A stretch of DNA of 64,000 nt from Ktedonobacteria bacterium brp13 (GTDB taxonomy: Bacteria > Chloroflexota > Ktedonobacteria > Ktedonobacterales > Ktedonobacteraceae): the NCBI GenBank assembly GCA_015099395.1, contig AP024096.1, positions 744,001-808,000 on the forward strand. The letters are read 5' to 3'. Positions 1-7,982 of the stretch are shown in pieces. Both the position numbers and the translations under genes were made by a program. The notes beneath the pieces were generated by a model that saw only the letters and a program-made list of their open reading frames with translations, did not search any database and was not told the DNA's origin. How positions within the stretch are numbered: the stretch's first letter is position 1; each line of letters begins with the position of its first letter.

Positions 1-1076
1 GAGACATCCTGGTGCACTACCATGGCGACATGCTGATCATCGACAATATCCATGATCTCGCGCGCCGAAATGTTTAAATAATTGTTGAGGTCCAGGACAG
101 ATGCATTCACAAGCAGGGGAAGATCGGTCCCATCGGGCTGCCGAATAATCTCTTCTCGCGAGTAGATCGACTCACCATAGCGCGATGCACGCACCATCGC
201 CAGCTGATCAAAGGGTACCCTGATACCATGGGCATCAAAGATACGAATACCGTTACTATCTAAAAAATCCTTTAGAGGCTGCTGATAATGCCAGTTGGCA
301 CCCCAGGCGCTCATCGCACTCCTATTCGCCAGGATAATCTTCACATCATATCCATGAACAAGAAAGACGCTACTGGGTAGCTCATCAATAACAATGCTCA
401 AGACTGCGCGACGAATCTGGTTCTCGGTCAACATCCGCTCTCGGATATCCTGGTTACTCACCAGGAATGAGAGGCGGGCATTTTCCAGTGCGACAGCAGC
501 CTGCGCGGCCAGACCAACCAGGAGCGCTTCATCTTCAGCGGAGAAACAATGTGGCCTGGCATGCCCTAACAGTAAACCACCTATTACCTCACGATTGCGG
601 TTGAGTAACGGAGCCGCCAGGAAACTACGCACGCGAGAATGCAGAGGAAGGGAACCAACAGGCGTAGGCGACGCCTCTTTATTATTGTTGTGGCTGTCTT
701 GAAAAGGCTTACGCCGATGATAGGATGCCGAAGTATAGCGTTCAATATCATCAATTAATACGGACTCGCCCTTTTGAAAGATCGGTGCCAGCAAGCCCTT
801 CCCATCAAGCAAAGTCCGACGAAACCACTCTTCCTGCTCATCTGTAACACCAACCCCCGCCGCAAGATGAAAGAAATGACCCTGCACAGGTCCAACAGGC
901 CGTCCAGTGACATCGGCTTCGCGCAAAGTAAAAGCGGCGAACTGAGCGCCGGTAAGGTCACAGGCAGCACAAGCAATGGTCTTCAACAAACGCTCTTCAT
1001 CTATCTCGCTCATAAGAGCAACCCCAATACGCCCCAGGGCTGCGAAACGATCTTTCTTCGATGATACTTCACTCAT
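1..1076 (-). CDS. GAF-PAS sensor protein, C-terminus beyond window
   Basis: The minus frame stays open from the ATG at 1076 to the window edge, giving 358 residues with no stop. The first ~190 residues read as a GAF domain (MSEIDEERLLKTIACAACD, later FSAEDEALLVGLAAQAAVAL, the usual GAF end). A short coupling helix and a PAS domain follow (ENQIRRAVLSIVIDELPSSV, then REEIIRQPDGTDLPLLVNAS). The sequence is cut at the point where a histidine kinase or a second output domain normally begins. It probably senses a small ligand or redox state in the cytoplasm; no membrane segment is visible. It is divergent to the response regulator that starts at 1454, so the two may share the 380-base spacer for control. 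The domain reading is fairly sure. The output domain is unknown. Confidence 0.8.
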   Translation of the reverse strand, partial: MSEVSSKKDRFAALGRIGVALMSEIDEERLLKTIACAACDLTGAQFAAFTLREADVTGRPVGPVQGHFFHLAAGVGVTDEQEEWFRRTLLDGKGLLAPIFQKGESVLIDDIERYTSASYHRRKPFQDSHNNNKEASPTPVGSLPLHSRVRSFLAAPLLNRNREVIGGLLLGHARPHCFSAEDEALLVGLAAQAAVALENARLSFLVSNQDIRERMLTENQIRRAVLSIVIDELPSSVFLVHGYDVKIILANRSAMSAWGANWHYQQPLKDFLDSNGIRIFDAHGIRVPFDQLAMVRASRYGESIYSREEIIRQPDGTDLPLLVNASVLDLNNYLNISAREIMDIVDDQHVAMVVHQDV

Positions 1077-1453
1077 ATGACTTCCTCAAATCACCCCAAC
1101 CATCACCAGCTAAAAAATGCCAGTAACAAAGAACAACGCCGCAACGCAAATACTATTGTGACACACATCAATGAAAGAAACAACAGAACAGTTTATATAG
1201 AAAAAAATAATAGTGGAGTAAGTAAAACATATAAACTATAGTGTAACATATGGACAATATTATTAAGCAAGCTAAGCAATATACAGAGTGTAAGTATTTT
1301 GTGATATCATTGCAACAGGAGAAGAGAACACACATTTGAAGGATGACAAATCAGTAGTTTATCCAATGAATATGTGCCATACGTAACACGGCTATAAACC
1401 AACATTCCGCTGCTATTGCACAGATAGCATGGCATAAAGGAGAACCGCATTCT
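1077..1453. other. Divergent intergenic region
   Basis: AT-rich spacer of 377 bases between the divergent sensor and response-regulator genes. It ends with AAAGGAG at 1436-1442, 11 bases before the regulator ATG. It must hold both promoters, but I could not pick convincing -35/-10 pairs. Confidence 0.5.
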
Positions 1454-2161
1454 ATGCCCGCCAAGAAAACGACTATTTTGATTGCGGATGATGACCCTCA
1501 GCTACTACGGCTCATGGCACGCAATCTGCAATTTGAAGGCTACAAAGTGGTCACTGCCGATAATGGTCAAGCAGCTCTGAGCCTGGCAGAGAACGAAAAA
1601 CCCGACCTCGTCCTGCTCGATGTAATGATGCCTAAGATGGATGGCTTCACGGTCTCTCAACGTATTCGTGAGTCCTCGAATGTCCCGATCATTATCATAA
1701 CGGCACGCGGACAGGATCAGGACAAGATCCGTGGACTCGACCTGGGTGCTGACGACTATCTCACAAAACCATTCAATGTTGACGAACTACTGGCACGCGC
1801 GCGTGCAGTCCTGCGCCGCGCACAATTCGTGGTCGCCGACCAGACCTTCAGCAACGCTACCATCGGCGAAATAGCTATCGATTACGCTCAACACAGTGTC
1901 AAGCAGAACGGAAAAGAGGTACCCTTAACACCTATCGAATACCGCCTGCTCTCCTACATGGCACAGCATGCCGGACGTGTACTCACGCAGGATGGCTTGC
2001 TCGAACACGTCTGGGGCGCTGAATATGTCGGCGAAAGCCATATGCTTCAGGTCAACATCAACCGTTTGCGCCGTAAACTAGAGCCAGATCCAACACGACC
2101 ACGCTACATTTTGACGAAAGTAGGGGTTGGCTATATGCTCGCGGACAGCTCAGCCGCTTGA
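1454..2161 (+). CDS. OmpR/PhoB-family response regulator
   Basis: 235 residues, the normal length for the family. The receiver domain covers about residues 7-120: acidic pair ADDDP at 11-14, phosphoacceptor Asp56 in LLDVMMP, the switch region IIIITAR, and the conserved Lys in DDYLTKPF. A winged-helix DNA-binding domain follows from about 135 to 230 (VPLTPIEYRLLSYMA, VDINRLRRKLE-type recognition region, YILTKVGVGYML). It is a cytoplasmic transcription factor activated by phosphorylation. The histidine kinase starting at 2381 is the obvious partner, about 220 bases downstream on the same strand. Start chosen for AAAGGAG 11 bases upstream. Confidence 0.95.
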   Translation: MPAKKTTILIADDDPQLLRLMARNLQFEGYKVVTADNGQAALSLAENEKPDLVLLDVMMPKMDGFTVSQRIRESSNVPIIIITARGQDQDKIRGLDLGADDYLTKPFNVDELLARARAVLRRAQFVVADQTFSNATIGEIAIDYAQHSVKQNGKEVPLTPIEYRLLSYMAQHAGRVLTQDGLLEHVWGAEYVGESHMLQVNINRLRRKLEPDPTRPRYILTKVGVGYMLADSSAA

Positions 2162-2338
2162 GAACCCGGTCCATCGTCTTAAGAATAACCCGTTATCATT
2201 CGTCCTATACATATCAAACATTCTTGACGTAGCCTCTACAGAAAGAGTATCATTCGTATGCTGACGCTTTTCAATTTTTTATATAAGCACAGAGAGCCAG
2301 GCATCTTCCAACGCCTGCCCATATACATATTCAATATT

Positions 2339-2368
2339 GGGAGGAAGCGTGCTCCTCCCCGTGGAGGA
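2339..2368 (+). promoter_or_regulatory. Two mutually exclusive hairpins at kinase ribosome-binding site
   Basis: GGGAGGA (2339-2345) can pair with TCCTCCC (2353-2359). The same TCCTCC (2353-2358) can instead pair with GGAGGA (2363-2368), which is the Shine-Dalgarno of the ATG at 2381. The two stems cannot coexist. The pairings are visible in the sequence; a switching role is inference. Confidence 0.5.
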
Positions 2369-2380
2369 ATTGAGTTTAAT

Positions 2381-3598
2381 ATGGATCAAACGAGCATGGC
2401 ATGCGCAACATCAGCAACGAACCCCCTAACAACCAATGGCGTATCCCTCCTCTTCGCCAGTCTGGATGCATTAGCAGACGGCCTTTTCCTTCTTGATAGC
2501 AATAACTGTCTTGCCTACACAAACCATCAGGCAACACAGCTCACTGGACTGAGGCAATGCGATCTCCAGGGCAAACAGATCACCGATATTTTCATGGAAC
2601 CCGCACTGGCAGCACTTATCACACAGACACGGCGCACCCAATGTAGCAACCACATAGAAATAGACACAACCAATCACGAGCGCCGCTATGAATATCGCTG
2701 CCTACCCTCAAGCGAGGGGCTACTACTCTTTGTACGCGATGTTACAGCGAGCAGGCAGCAAGGCAATCACCGGACAGAGGCTGGGAAACAACATGAGCAA
2801 CTATTAGAGGCTCAGGCCGTCGCGATCACCTTAAGCGAGACAAACCGTCAGATGGATGACTTCATTGGTATCGTCAGTCATGAGTTACGCACGCCCCTTA
2901 CAACAGTCAAAGCCAATATTCAGTTAGCACAACGTCAACTTACACGCCTGAGCAGAGAGAGTACACAGTTAGAAAGCGAGCAGCAGGCACGTATCGTACA
3001 GATTCAGAGCAATCTTGAACGCGCTGAGCGCCAGGCCAACCGGCAGAATCGTCTGGTCGGAGACCTGCTCGATGTCTCACGTATCCATTCAAAGCGTCTG
3101 GAACTTGCCCTTACCCCCTGCGATCTCGCCGTCATTATCAACGAGATTGTAGAAGAGCAGCTGCAAATGATGCCCACGCGTTCAATCACCCTGGAAAGCA
3201 GCTGCCAGGCTGCCCCAATCCTCGCAGATCGCGATCGTATCGAACAGGTTATTCACAACTATCTCTCTAATGCACTTAAATATTCGGAAGAGGAGACGCC
3301 GGTACGAGTACGGCTCCTCTGTGAAGAAGGATACTATCGCGTCGAGGTTATCGATCAGGGCCCCGGCCTGACCCCGGAGCAGCAGGAGCATATCTGGGAA
3401 CGTTTCTACCGTGTCGAAGGGATTGAAATAAAGAGCGGCAACGGTGTGGGTCTGGGCCTCGGCTTGCATATCTGCGTCTCGCTCATCGAACACCACCAGG
3501 GTCAGACAGGAGTCATCAGCGTACCTGGCAAGGGGTCAACGTTCTGGTTCACATTACCCCGCGATAAAGAAATTCAACCGAGCCCGACGACTGTATGA
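2381..3598 (+). CDS. PAS-domain sensor histidine kinase
   Basis: From the ATG at 2381 the protein has 405 residues. A PAS domain lies near residues 25-120 (SLDALADGLFLLDSNNCLAY). The HisKA dimerisation domain has phosphoacceptor His167 in FIGIVSHELRTPL. The HATPase domain shows N-box VIHNYLSNALKYSEE, G1 DQGPGL, F-box WERFYRV and G2 GVGLGLGLHI. No transmembrane segment is seen, so it is a soluble sensor. An in-frame ATG at 2258 would add 41 unconserved-looking residues. I prefer 2381 because GGAGG lies 13 bases upstream, although that spacing is long. The neighbour at 1454 is its likely response regulator. The translation start may be controlled by the hairpins at 2339-2368. Confidence 0.88.
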   Translation: MDQTSMACATSATNPLTTNGVSLLFASLDALADGLFLLDSNNCLAYTNHQATQLTGLRQCDLQGKQITDIFMEPALAALITQTRRTQCSNHIEIDTTNHERRYEYRCLPSSEGLLLFVRDVTASRQQGNHRTEAGKQHEQLLEAQAVAITLSETNRQMDDFIGIVSHELRTPLTTVKANIQLAQRQLTRLSRESTQLESEQQARIVQIQSNLERAERQANRQNRLVGDLLDVSRIHSKRLELALTPCDLAVIINEIVEEQLQMMPTRSITLESSCQAAPILADRDRIEQVIHNYLSNALKYSEEETPVRVRLLCEEGYYRVEVIDQGPGLTPEQQEHIWERFYRVEGIEIKSGNGVGLGLGLHICVSLIEHHQGQTGVISVPGKGSTFWFTLPRDKEIQPSPTTV

Positions 3599-3672
3599 CG
3601 ACTATTGCAAATTTACCCATAAGGTGGCGAACAGGAACCCACATATGCTTCAAAATGAAAGTGCCAAAATTT

Positions 3673-3696
3673 GGTTCTCCCGCAGGCTCGATGATG
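3673..3696 (+). repeat. ISL3-type terminal inverted repeat, left
   Basis: GGTTCTCCCGC (3673-3683) and CTCGATGATG (3687-3696). Matches the reverse complement of 8245-8268 with only the three central bases different. Confidence 0.7.
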
Positions 3697-3794
3697 AGAG
3701 GAGAGATGAAGAGAAAAGCCTAGTACAGACTGGCGTAAATAGTGAGTGAGGATGTGATAGAATAAGGAGAGAAAGAAGCAAGGAGATTGTCCAC

Positions 3795-4346
3795 ATGCCT
3801 CATCCACAAGCAAACGAGCTTCATGTGAGCTCGTTACAACACGAATTGTTGGAGCGTATGGTGCATCGGAGCACCAATGCCCAACGACTGGTGAAACGCG
3901 GTCGCATCATTTTGGAAGCAGCCGAGGGGGTCAGTAATAGCAAAATAGCCCAGCACTTGCAGATGGGGTATGAAACAGTGCGGCGTTGGCGGGATCGCTG
4001 GCACATGGCGCAAGCCCATTTGGAGGCGATCGAAGCTACCGCAAAGCCAAAACTCCTTGGTCAAGCCATCGAGGTTCTCTTGACCGATGAGAAGCGCCCC
4101 GGTGCCCCAGAGACCTTCACGTTCGAGCAGTTCATGCAAATCATGGCTCTGGCGTGTGAAACACCAGGGGAATCACAGCGACCAGTCAGCAGTTGGACCC
4201 CACGTGAACTGGCTGATGAAGCGGTGAAACGCGGGATCGTCAAGCAGATTTCTCCCCGGACGGTGGGACGTTTTTTAAAAGGCGAGCGTTTTGCAGCCTC
4301 ATCGCAAGCGCTACTGGCTCACGCCACCTCCCGACGATCCAGCTGA
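3795..4346 (+). CDS. IS630 transposase, N-terminal HTH part (orfA)
   Basis: 183 residues. The first ~150 contain two helix-turn-helix regions typical of IS630/Tc1-mariner transposases: RGRIILEAAEGVSNSKIA, GYETVRRWRDRW, then WTPRELADEAVKRGIV and ISPRTVGRFLK. After FLK (near 4279) the frame loses similarity and runs to an unrelated end. The catalytic half is in the next frame. An A-rich/T-rich run (six T then four A, 4271-4280) sits exactly where the frame must change. It binds the element's terminal repeats. Start ATG at 3795 follows AAGGAGAT at about 3779. Confidence 0.85.
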   Translation: MPHPQANELHVSSLQHELLERMVHRSTNAQRLVKRGRIILEAAEGVSNSKIAQHLQMGYETVRRWRDRWHMAQAHLEAIEATAKPKLLGQAIEVLLTDEKRPGAPETFTFEQFMQIMALACETPGESQRPVSSWTPRELADEAVKRGIVKQISPRTVGRFLKGERFAASSQALLAHATSRRSS

Positions 4347-5037
4347 GTTGACGGAACAGATCTGCACGGTGTGCGAAGTCTATGAAGCGACTCCGGCACT
4401 TGCGGCGCAGGGCACGCATGTGATCAGCACCGATGAGATGACAGGAGTCCAAGCATTGGAGCGTTTGCATCCTTCATTGCCGATGCTACCAGGTCATGTC
4501 GAGCGGATGGAATTCGAATACAAGCGGCATGGCACCCTGAGTCTGATCGCCAATTTGGATGTAGCCACCGGTCAAGTGATCGCCCCGAGCCTCTTACCGA
4601 CACGCACCGAAGCCGACTTTGCAGCTCACATTGCCCAGACCATTCAGACTGATCCAGAGGCTGCCTGGGTCTTTGTCGCCGATCAGCTCAACACGCATCA
4701 GTCTGAAACGCTGGTTCGTCTCGTCGCGGAGCAGTGCGGCATCCAGGAGGACCTGGGCATCAAAGGCAAAAGTGGTCATTTGGCCTCGATGCCGACGCGA
4801 GTTGCCTTTCTTTCAAACCCGAGCCATCGCATTCGCTTCGTCTACACGCCCAGGCACAGTTCTTGGCTCAATCAAATTGAGATTTGGTTCAGTATTCTTG
4901 TTCGCCGCCTCTTAGCTCGCGCCAGTTGGACATCCCTGACTCACTTACGCGAGGGCATCCTGGCATTCATTGCTTATTACAATCGTCTTTCCAATGGTCC
5001 TTTTCACTGGACCTACAAAGGACCTTCTCGCCTCTAG
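4291..5037 (+). CDS. IS630 transposase, DDE catalytic part (orfB)
   Basis: Opens after a TAA at 4276-4278 in its own frame. The first possible start is TTG at 4291, with no good ribosome site. The sequence is the RNase-H-like catalytic domain. Likely DDE residues are the Asp in VISTDEMTGVQ, the Asp in VFVADQLNTHQ and the Glu in SSWLNQIEIWF. Joining orfA at FLK to this frame through KASVLQPHRKRYWL gives the standard IS630 order without a gap, which argues that the product is normally made as one protein by a +1 (or -2) shift. Otherwise the copy is inactive. No stop codon interrupts the catalytic domain. Confidence 0.85.
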   Translation: MQPHRKRYWLTPPPDDPAELTEQICTVCEVYEATPALAAQGTHVISTDEMTGVQALERLHPSLPMLPGHVERMEFEYKRHGTLSLIANLDVATGQVIAPSLLPTRTEADFAAHIAQTIQTDPEAAWVFVADQLNTHQSETLVRLVAEQCGIQEDLGIKGKSGHLASMPTRVAFLSNPSHRIRFVYTPRHSSWLNQIEIWFSILVRRLLARASWTSLTHLREGILAFIAYYNRLSNGPFHWTYKGPSRL

Positions 5038-5065
5038 ACTCCTACGATATTTCCGCCAAGCTGTA

Positions 5066-5659
5066 CTAGGTCTCATTGCGGCTCTTCAAGTGTTCAAGAA
5101 CCCAGTCAATCAGATCGATGGCAGTCTGAACCCGCTGCTGTGTCTCTCCACAGAACAAGTAGTACAATTGCCTTTCAATTTCATCTGGTCCTTTCGACAA
5201 GTCTTTTGAGTTTGTACTGGCCACGAAAGCAGCTTTGAGCAGATCATCCGCCGTCAAGGCAACGGTCATTTTGAGACGTGCGCTCTTCAACCAATAGGCA
5301 ATCCCAAGCCGCTCTTTTTCAGAGAACTGGTAGGTCTCAAAGTACTTTCTTGCTTGCTCTCTCAATTGCATGAGAGTCCCCAGCGGATCAAAGAGAATAC
5401 GCCCATCGAGATAGGCATAGACCTCCATTGGATTCGTTTCGAGCTTGGATTGAGCCCGAGCCAGATCAGCATAGCTTCGTTCAACCACAATACCATGGTG
5501 TAGCTCTGACTGAAACGGTCGGCTCTTGCCTGGAGGAAGAAGGTAGTGCACATCCAGGTCTGAACCTGGTAGCGCATCGCCCCGAGCGACAGAACCAGTC
5601 AGAAGCATCCCAAGAATATCTTCCTGCATGAGCTTGAGCCGATTCACATGCCCCTCCAC
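5066..5659 (-). CDS. Nucleotidyltransferase-domain protein
   Basis: 197 residues from GTG at 5659. Residues 15-40 carry the minimal nucleotidyltransferase signature LLTGSVARGDALPGSDLDV: the GS pair and two metal-binding Asp residues two apart. The C-terminal ~100 residues are helical (FSEKERLGIAYWLKSARLKM), as in many MNT/kanamycin-nucleotidyltransferase-like proteins. It should transfer a nucleotide to a small molecule or protein; the substrate is unknown. The frame stays open upstream without an ATG, and no clear ribosome site precedes the GTG, so the start is uncertain. Its TAG stop lies exactly at the IS630 insertion site and is regenerated by the element's last C plus the duplicated TA. 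The gene lies inside ISL3-type ends and is probably cargo. Confidence 0.75.
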   Translation of the reverse strand: MEGHVNRLKLMQEDILGMLLTGSVARGDALPGSDLDVHYLLPPGKSRPFQSELHHGIVVERSYADLARAQSKLETNPMEVYAYLDGRILFDPLGTLMQLREQARKYFETYQFSEKERLGIAYWLKSARLKMTVALTADDLLKAAFVASTNSKDLSKGPDEIERQLYYLFCGETQQRVQTAIDLIDWVLEHLKSRNET

Positions 5660-5811
5660 AGGCCAATGCCATTCAAATAAGAGTAAAGGGTGGAAACATC
5701 TGAAGGGAGCAGTGCTCTTGCTGAGCGCGTTCGTCAGCCTCCATGCGATTCTTTATCGAAAGGGCATTATCGCTCCTCTGAGCTCAAATTCTTCTTATTT
5801 GAATAGCATTG

Positions 5812-6071
5812 CACACGTGGGGACGAAGCAGCAGGCAGTTGGGTTTGTTTGACCAATCGCAAGATGGTATCTGGACTCCCTGGATAACTCAGCCTCTTGC
5901 CCAGGCGTGCACCAGCCTCTCCGCCTAGTTCAAAGCCCATTTCTCGCAGGCTCTCTTGCAATCGTAACGTGAATTTCACGCGAGGCAATGTCAAGGAAGG
6001 AAAACGTTCGGCAAAAATTTTCCGCCGACAAGTGCTCTCTTGACAGAAGAAGCGGCGCACCTGCACTCTCA
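5812..6071 (-). pseudogene. ISL3-family transposase, middle fragment
   Basis: Translates as VQVRRFFCQESTCRRKIFAE and onward through GFELGGEAGARLGKRLSY and SPDTILRLV to SSPRV, the N-terminal to middle part of an ISL3 transposase. Similarity stops at about 5812, where the DDE domain should begin; the rest is absent. Its 5' side is cut at 6071 by the IS5-ended cassette. Across the cassette it joins in frame to the N-terminal fragment at 7983-8175, giving PVHLR-VQVRRFFC. Confidence 0.8.
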
Positions 6072-6123
6072 GAGCATGTTTTGGAAATAGGCAGAGAGGT
6101 CAAAGTTTACTATACTTGGATGC

Positions 6124-6936
6124 ATGAATACTATGTATCCGAGCGATCTTTCCGACACAGAGTGGGAAACGCTACAACGCTATCTGCCTCCTTTGCCCAA
6201 ACGGGGCAGACCGTCTACCCACTCCCTACGATCGATTTTTGATGCCATCTTCTACATTTTGCGCACAGGTTGTCCGTGGCGCTACTTGCCATAGAACTTC
6301 CCGCCTTGGCAAACGGTCTTCTACCACTTTCGACGCTTGCGTCTCAAAGGCATCTGGTCCCGCCTGTTCACCGCGCTGCGAGAAGCTGAACGAAAACGAG
6401 TCGGTAGGGATCCACACCCAAGCGCCGCGATCATGGATTCCCAAAGTGTCAAAACGGTTGAGGAATCGGCGAGCATCTCTGGATATGATGCTCATAAGCA
6501 TGTCAAGGGTCGGAAGCGGCACATGCTGGTGGATACCCTGGGCCTGCTCATCTCCATCTATGTGACCCCTGCTGATGTCCATGACACCAGAGGCGCTCGT
6601 TGTTTGTTGGCGGGACTCGCTCCGCTTGTGCCTCGCCTCAAGAAAATTTGGGCTGATGCCGCTTATCGAGGACTGGCGTTGGCTGAGTGGTGCAGAACCG
6701 AGGGAGCGTGGGAGGTGGAAGTGGTGGAACGCGCACCAGGGACGCGGGGCTTCAGTGTTCAGCCCCGCAGGTGGGTTGAAGAGCGTTTGTTTGGTTGGCT
6801 TTCTCGGAGTAGGCGTTTAAGCAAGGATTACGAGCGCAAGGTGCAGACGAGCGAGACGCTTATCCAGGTGGCGATGATTCGGCTCCTCATCACCCGTCTC
6901 GCTTGGAATGCCTTAAAACACGCTCCCAATCTCTGA
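6124..6936 (+). pseudogene. IS5-family transposase with in-frame stop
   Basis: The reading frame from ATG 6124 to TGA 6936 would give 270 residues, normal for IS5-type DDE transposases, but a TAG at 6292-6294 interrupts it after WRYLP. The N-terminal part is the usual DUF4096-like region (YPSDLSDTEWETLQRYLPP). The rest holds the catalytic domain: AAIMDSQSVKTVEES (first Asp), KIWADAAYRG (second Asp), WVEERLFGWLSRSRRLSKDY (Glu). No frameshift was seen; a single base change would restore it. The C-terminus reads through an internal IS5-type end at 6915-6925. Probably inactive unless the stop is suppressed. Confidence 0.85.
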
Positions 6937-6942
6937 TGTCGA

Positions 6943-7530
6943 TCAGAGCGCTTGCATGCTGACTACTGGGACCTGGAAAAAGCGAGCAGCCTCCTGAGAA
7001 CGCTCAGACGTATCAACGACATCGGCAACGTCAGAAGGTTCAAAGGCAACCTGACTTGTCTCTGCAGGAACCAATGCGCCGACGGTCAGGAAACCAGCTT
7101 TCGTGATCCCACGCTGAGAAGCCTCATTCTCTGAAACATAGCCAATATACAACCGCTGCGCAGACGGTTGTTCCTGACGCACAATGTGCTGTAACAGCTG
7201 TGGATAAATTCCTTGACCACGCCAAGCAGGCAAGGTTTGAAAATCCCAAAGGTAACGACTCTCTGGCAGAATGGGGAAAGCATGCAACCCAATCTCATCA
7301 ATAGCCCCACTCTGGGTGGCGACCCAACCATAGGCAACAGGAGTGTTATCCACAGAAGCCAGATAGCAACGATGCCCATTATCAAAACGAGCATGGACTT
7401 CTCCTAAAGAAAGGTCCGCCATGTTCGCAATGAATGGCCGATCAGTGGATACATGTACTGAAAATGATGATAATGGCGGAAGATCAGGCAACCTGTCTCC
7501 GTTCCACCAGACTGCTACACATATCAGCAT
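6943..7530 (-). CDS. GNAT-family N-acetyltransferase
   Basis: 195 residues. Motif A for acetyl-CoA binding is clear in LPAWRGQGIYPQLLQHIV (about 98-115), followed by the strand and helix ending AGFLTVGALV. The N-terminal half (residues 35-75) has the usual GNAT strands, YLASVDNTPVAYGWVA. It should transfer an acetyl group to an amine; the substrate cannot be told. The start is ATG 7530, behind GAGGGAGGG with an 11-base spacer. It lies within the IS5-ended cassette, tail to tail with the transposase (6 bases apart), and the 45-bp repeat array lies just upstream where its promoter should be. It is thus a candidate cargo gene. Confidence 0.8.
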   Translation of the reverse strand: MLICVAVWWNGDRLPDLPPLSSFSVHVSTDRPFIANMADLSLGEVHARFDNGHRCYLASVDNTPVAYGWVATQSGAIDEIGLHAFPILPESRYLWDFQTLPAWRGQGIYPQLLQHIVRQEQPSAQRLYIGYVSENEASQRGITKAGFLTVGALVPAETSQVAFEPSDVADVVDTSERSQEAARFFQVPVVSMQAL

Positions 7531-7564
7531 AGTAAAGAGATCCCTCCCTCTATTTTCAGTAGAA

Positions 7565-7738
7565 TAACCACATTTCCCAAAAATAGTTATAGTTATTTTA
7601 TTCTATATAATACCACATTTCCCAAAAATAGTTATAGTTATTTTATTCTATATAATACCACATTTCCCAAAAATAGTTATAGTTATTTTATTCTATATAA
7701 TACCACATTTCCCAAAAATAGCTATAGTTACTGTATAC
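7565..7738. repeat. 45-bp tandem repeat, nearly four copies
   Basis: The word CATTTCCCAAAAATAG starts at 7571, 7616, 7661 and 7706, an exact 45-base period. The first three units are almost identical; the last decays after TAGCTATAGTTA. Each unit contains AAAATA and TATTTT arms able to form a small hairpin, and on minus a TATTAT-like box. It lies immediately upstream of the acetyltransferase gene. Confidence 0.95.
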
Positions 7739-7982
7739 AGCGAACAGGGAAAGGGGGAGTAGACATATGTGACTAACAACATACCAATGATCATTCCATA
7801 AAAGAAGAGATTACTTCTTCGTAAAGCTGGATGAATGTTGAAGGCGTGAACCTGTTTAGCTAGTTGGTTGTGATGCAAAAATAAAACTCATCAGATGGGG
7901 TAGCGCTACGGTAGATACTACCAACCGCAAAAGTAAGAGCGTGCTTTACCAATGGGTAGCAGTCGTTTTACAAAACACGCTC

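Larger units (their letters stand above)
3723..5066 (+). mobile_element. IS630-family insertion sequence
   Basis: About 1.34 kb. The ends are GTACAGACTGGCGTAAATA on the left, and on the right the reverse complement of GTACAGCTTGGCGGAAATA, so the terminal repeats are near identical. Each end is bordered by TA (3721-3722 and 5067-5068), the target duplication expected for this family. It encodes a transposase split over two frames (3795-4346 and 4291-5037). Removal restores a CCTAGG junction in which CTA is the stop codon, read on minus, of the neighbouring nucleotidyltransferase gene. Confidence 0.85.
6072..7982. mobile_element. IS5-ended cassette with acetyltransferase gene
   Basis: 1,911 bp. 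Left end GAGCATGTTTTG (6072-6083); right end is the reverse complement of GAGCGTGTTTTG (7982-7971). Flanked by the 3-bp direct repeat TCA (6069-6071 and 7983-7985). Deleting the cassette plus one TCA rejoins the ISL3 gene in frame, so these are the true boundaries. It contains a full-length but nonsense-mutated IS5-type transposase gene, a GNAT gene and a 45-bp tandem repeat. A further IS5-type end (AAAACACGCTC, 6915-6925) lies inside, so the unit looks like IS5 that moved with a more distant right end. Confidence 0.75.

Noticed and set aside
7565..7738. CRISPR array
   Set aside because: Direct tandem units without spacers; no cas genes in the window.
7693..7878. 61-codon minus frame
   Set aside because: Runs into the 45-bp tandem repeat; coding by chance.
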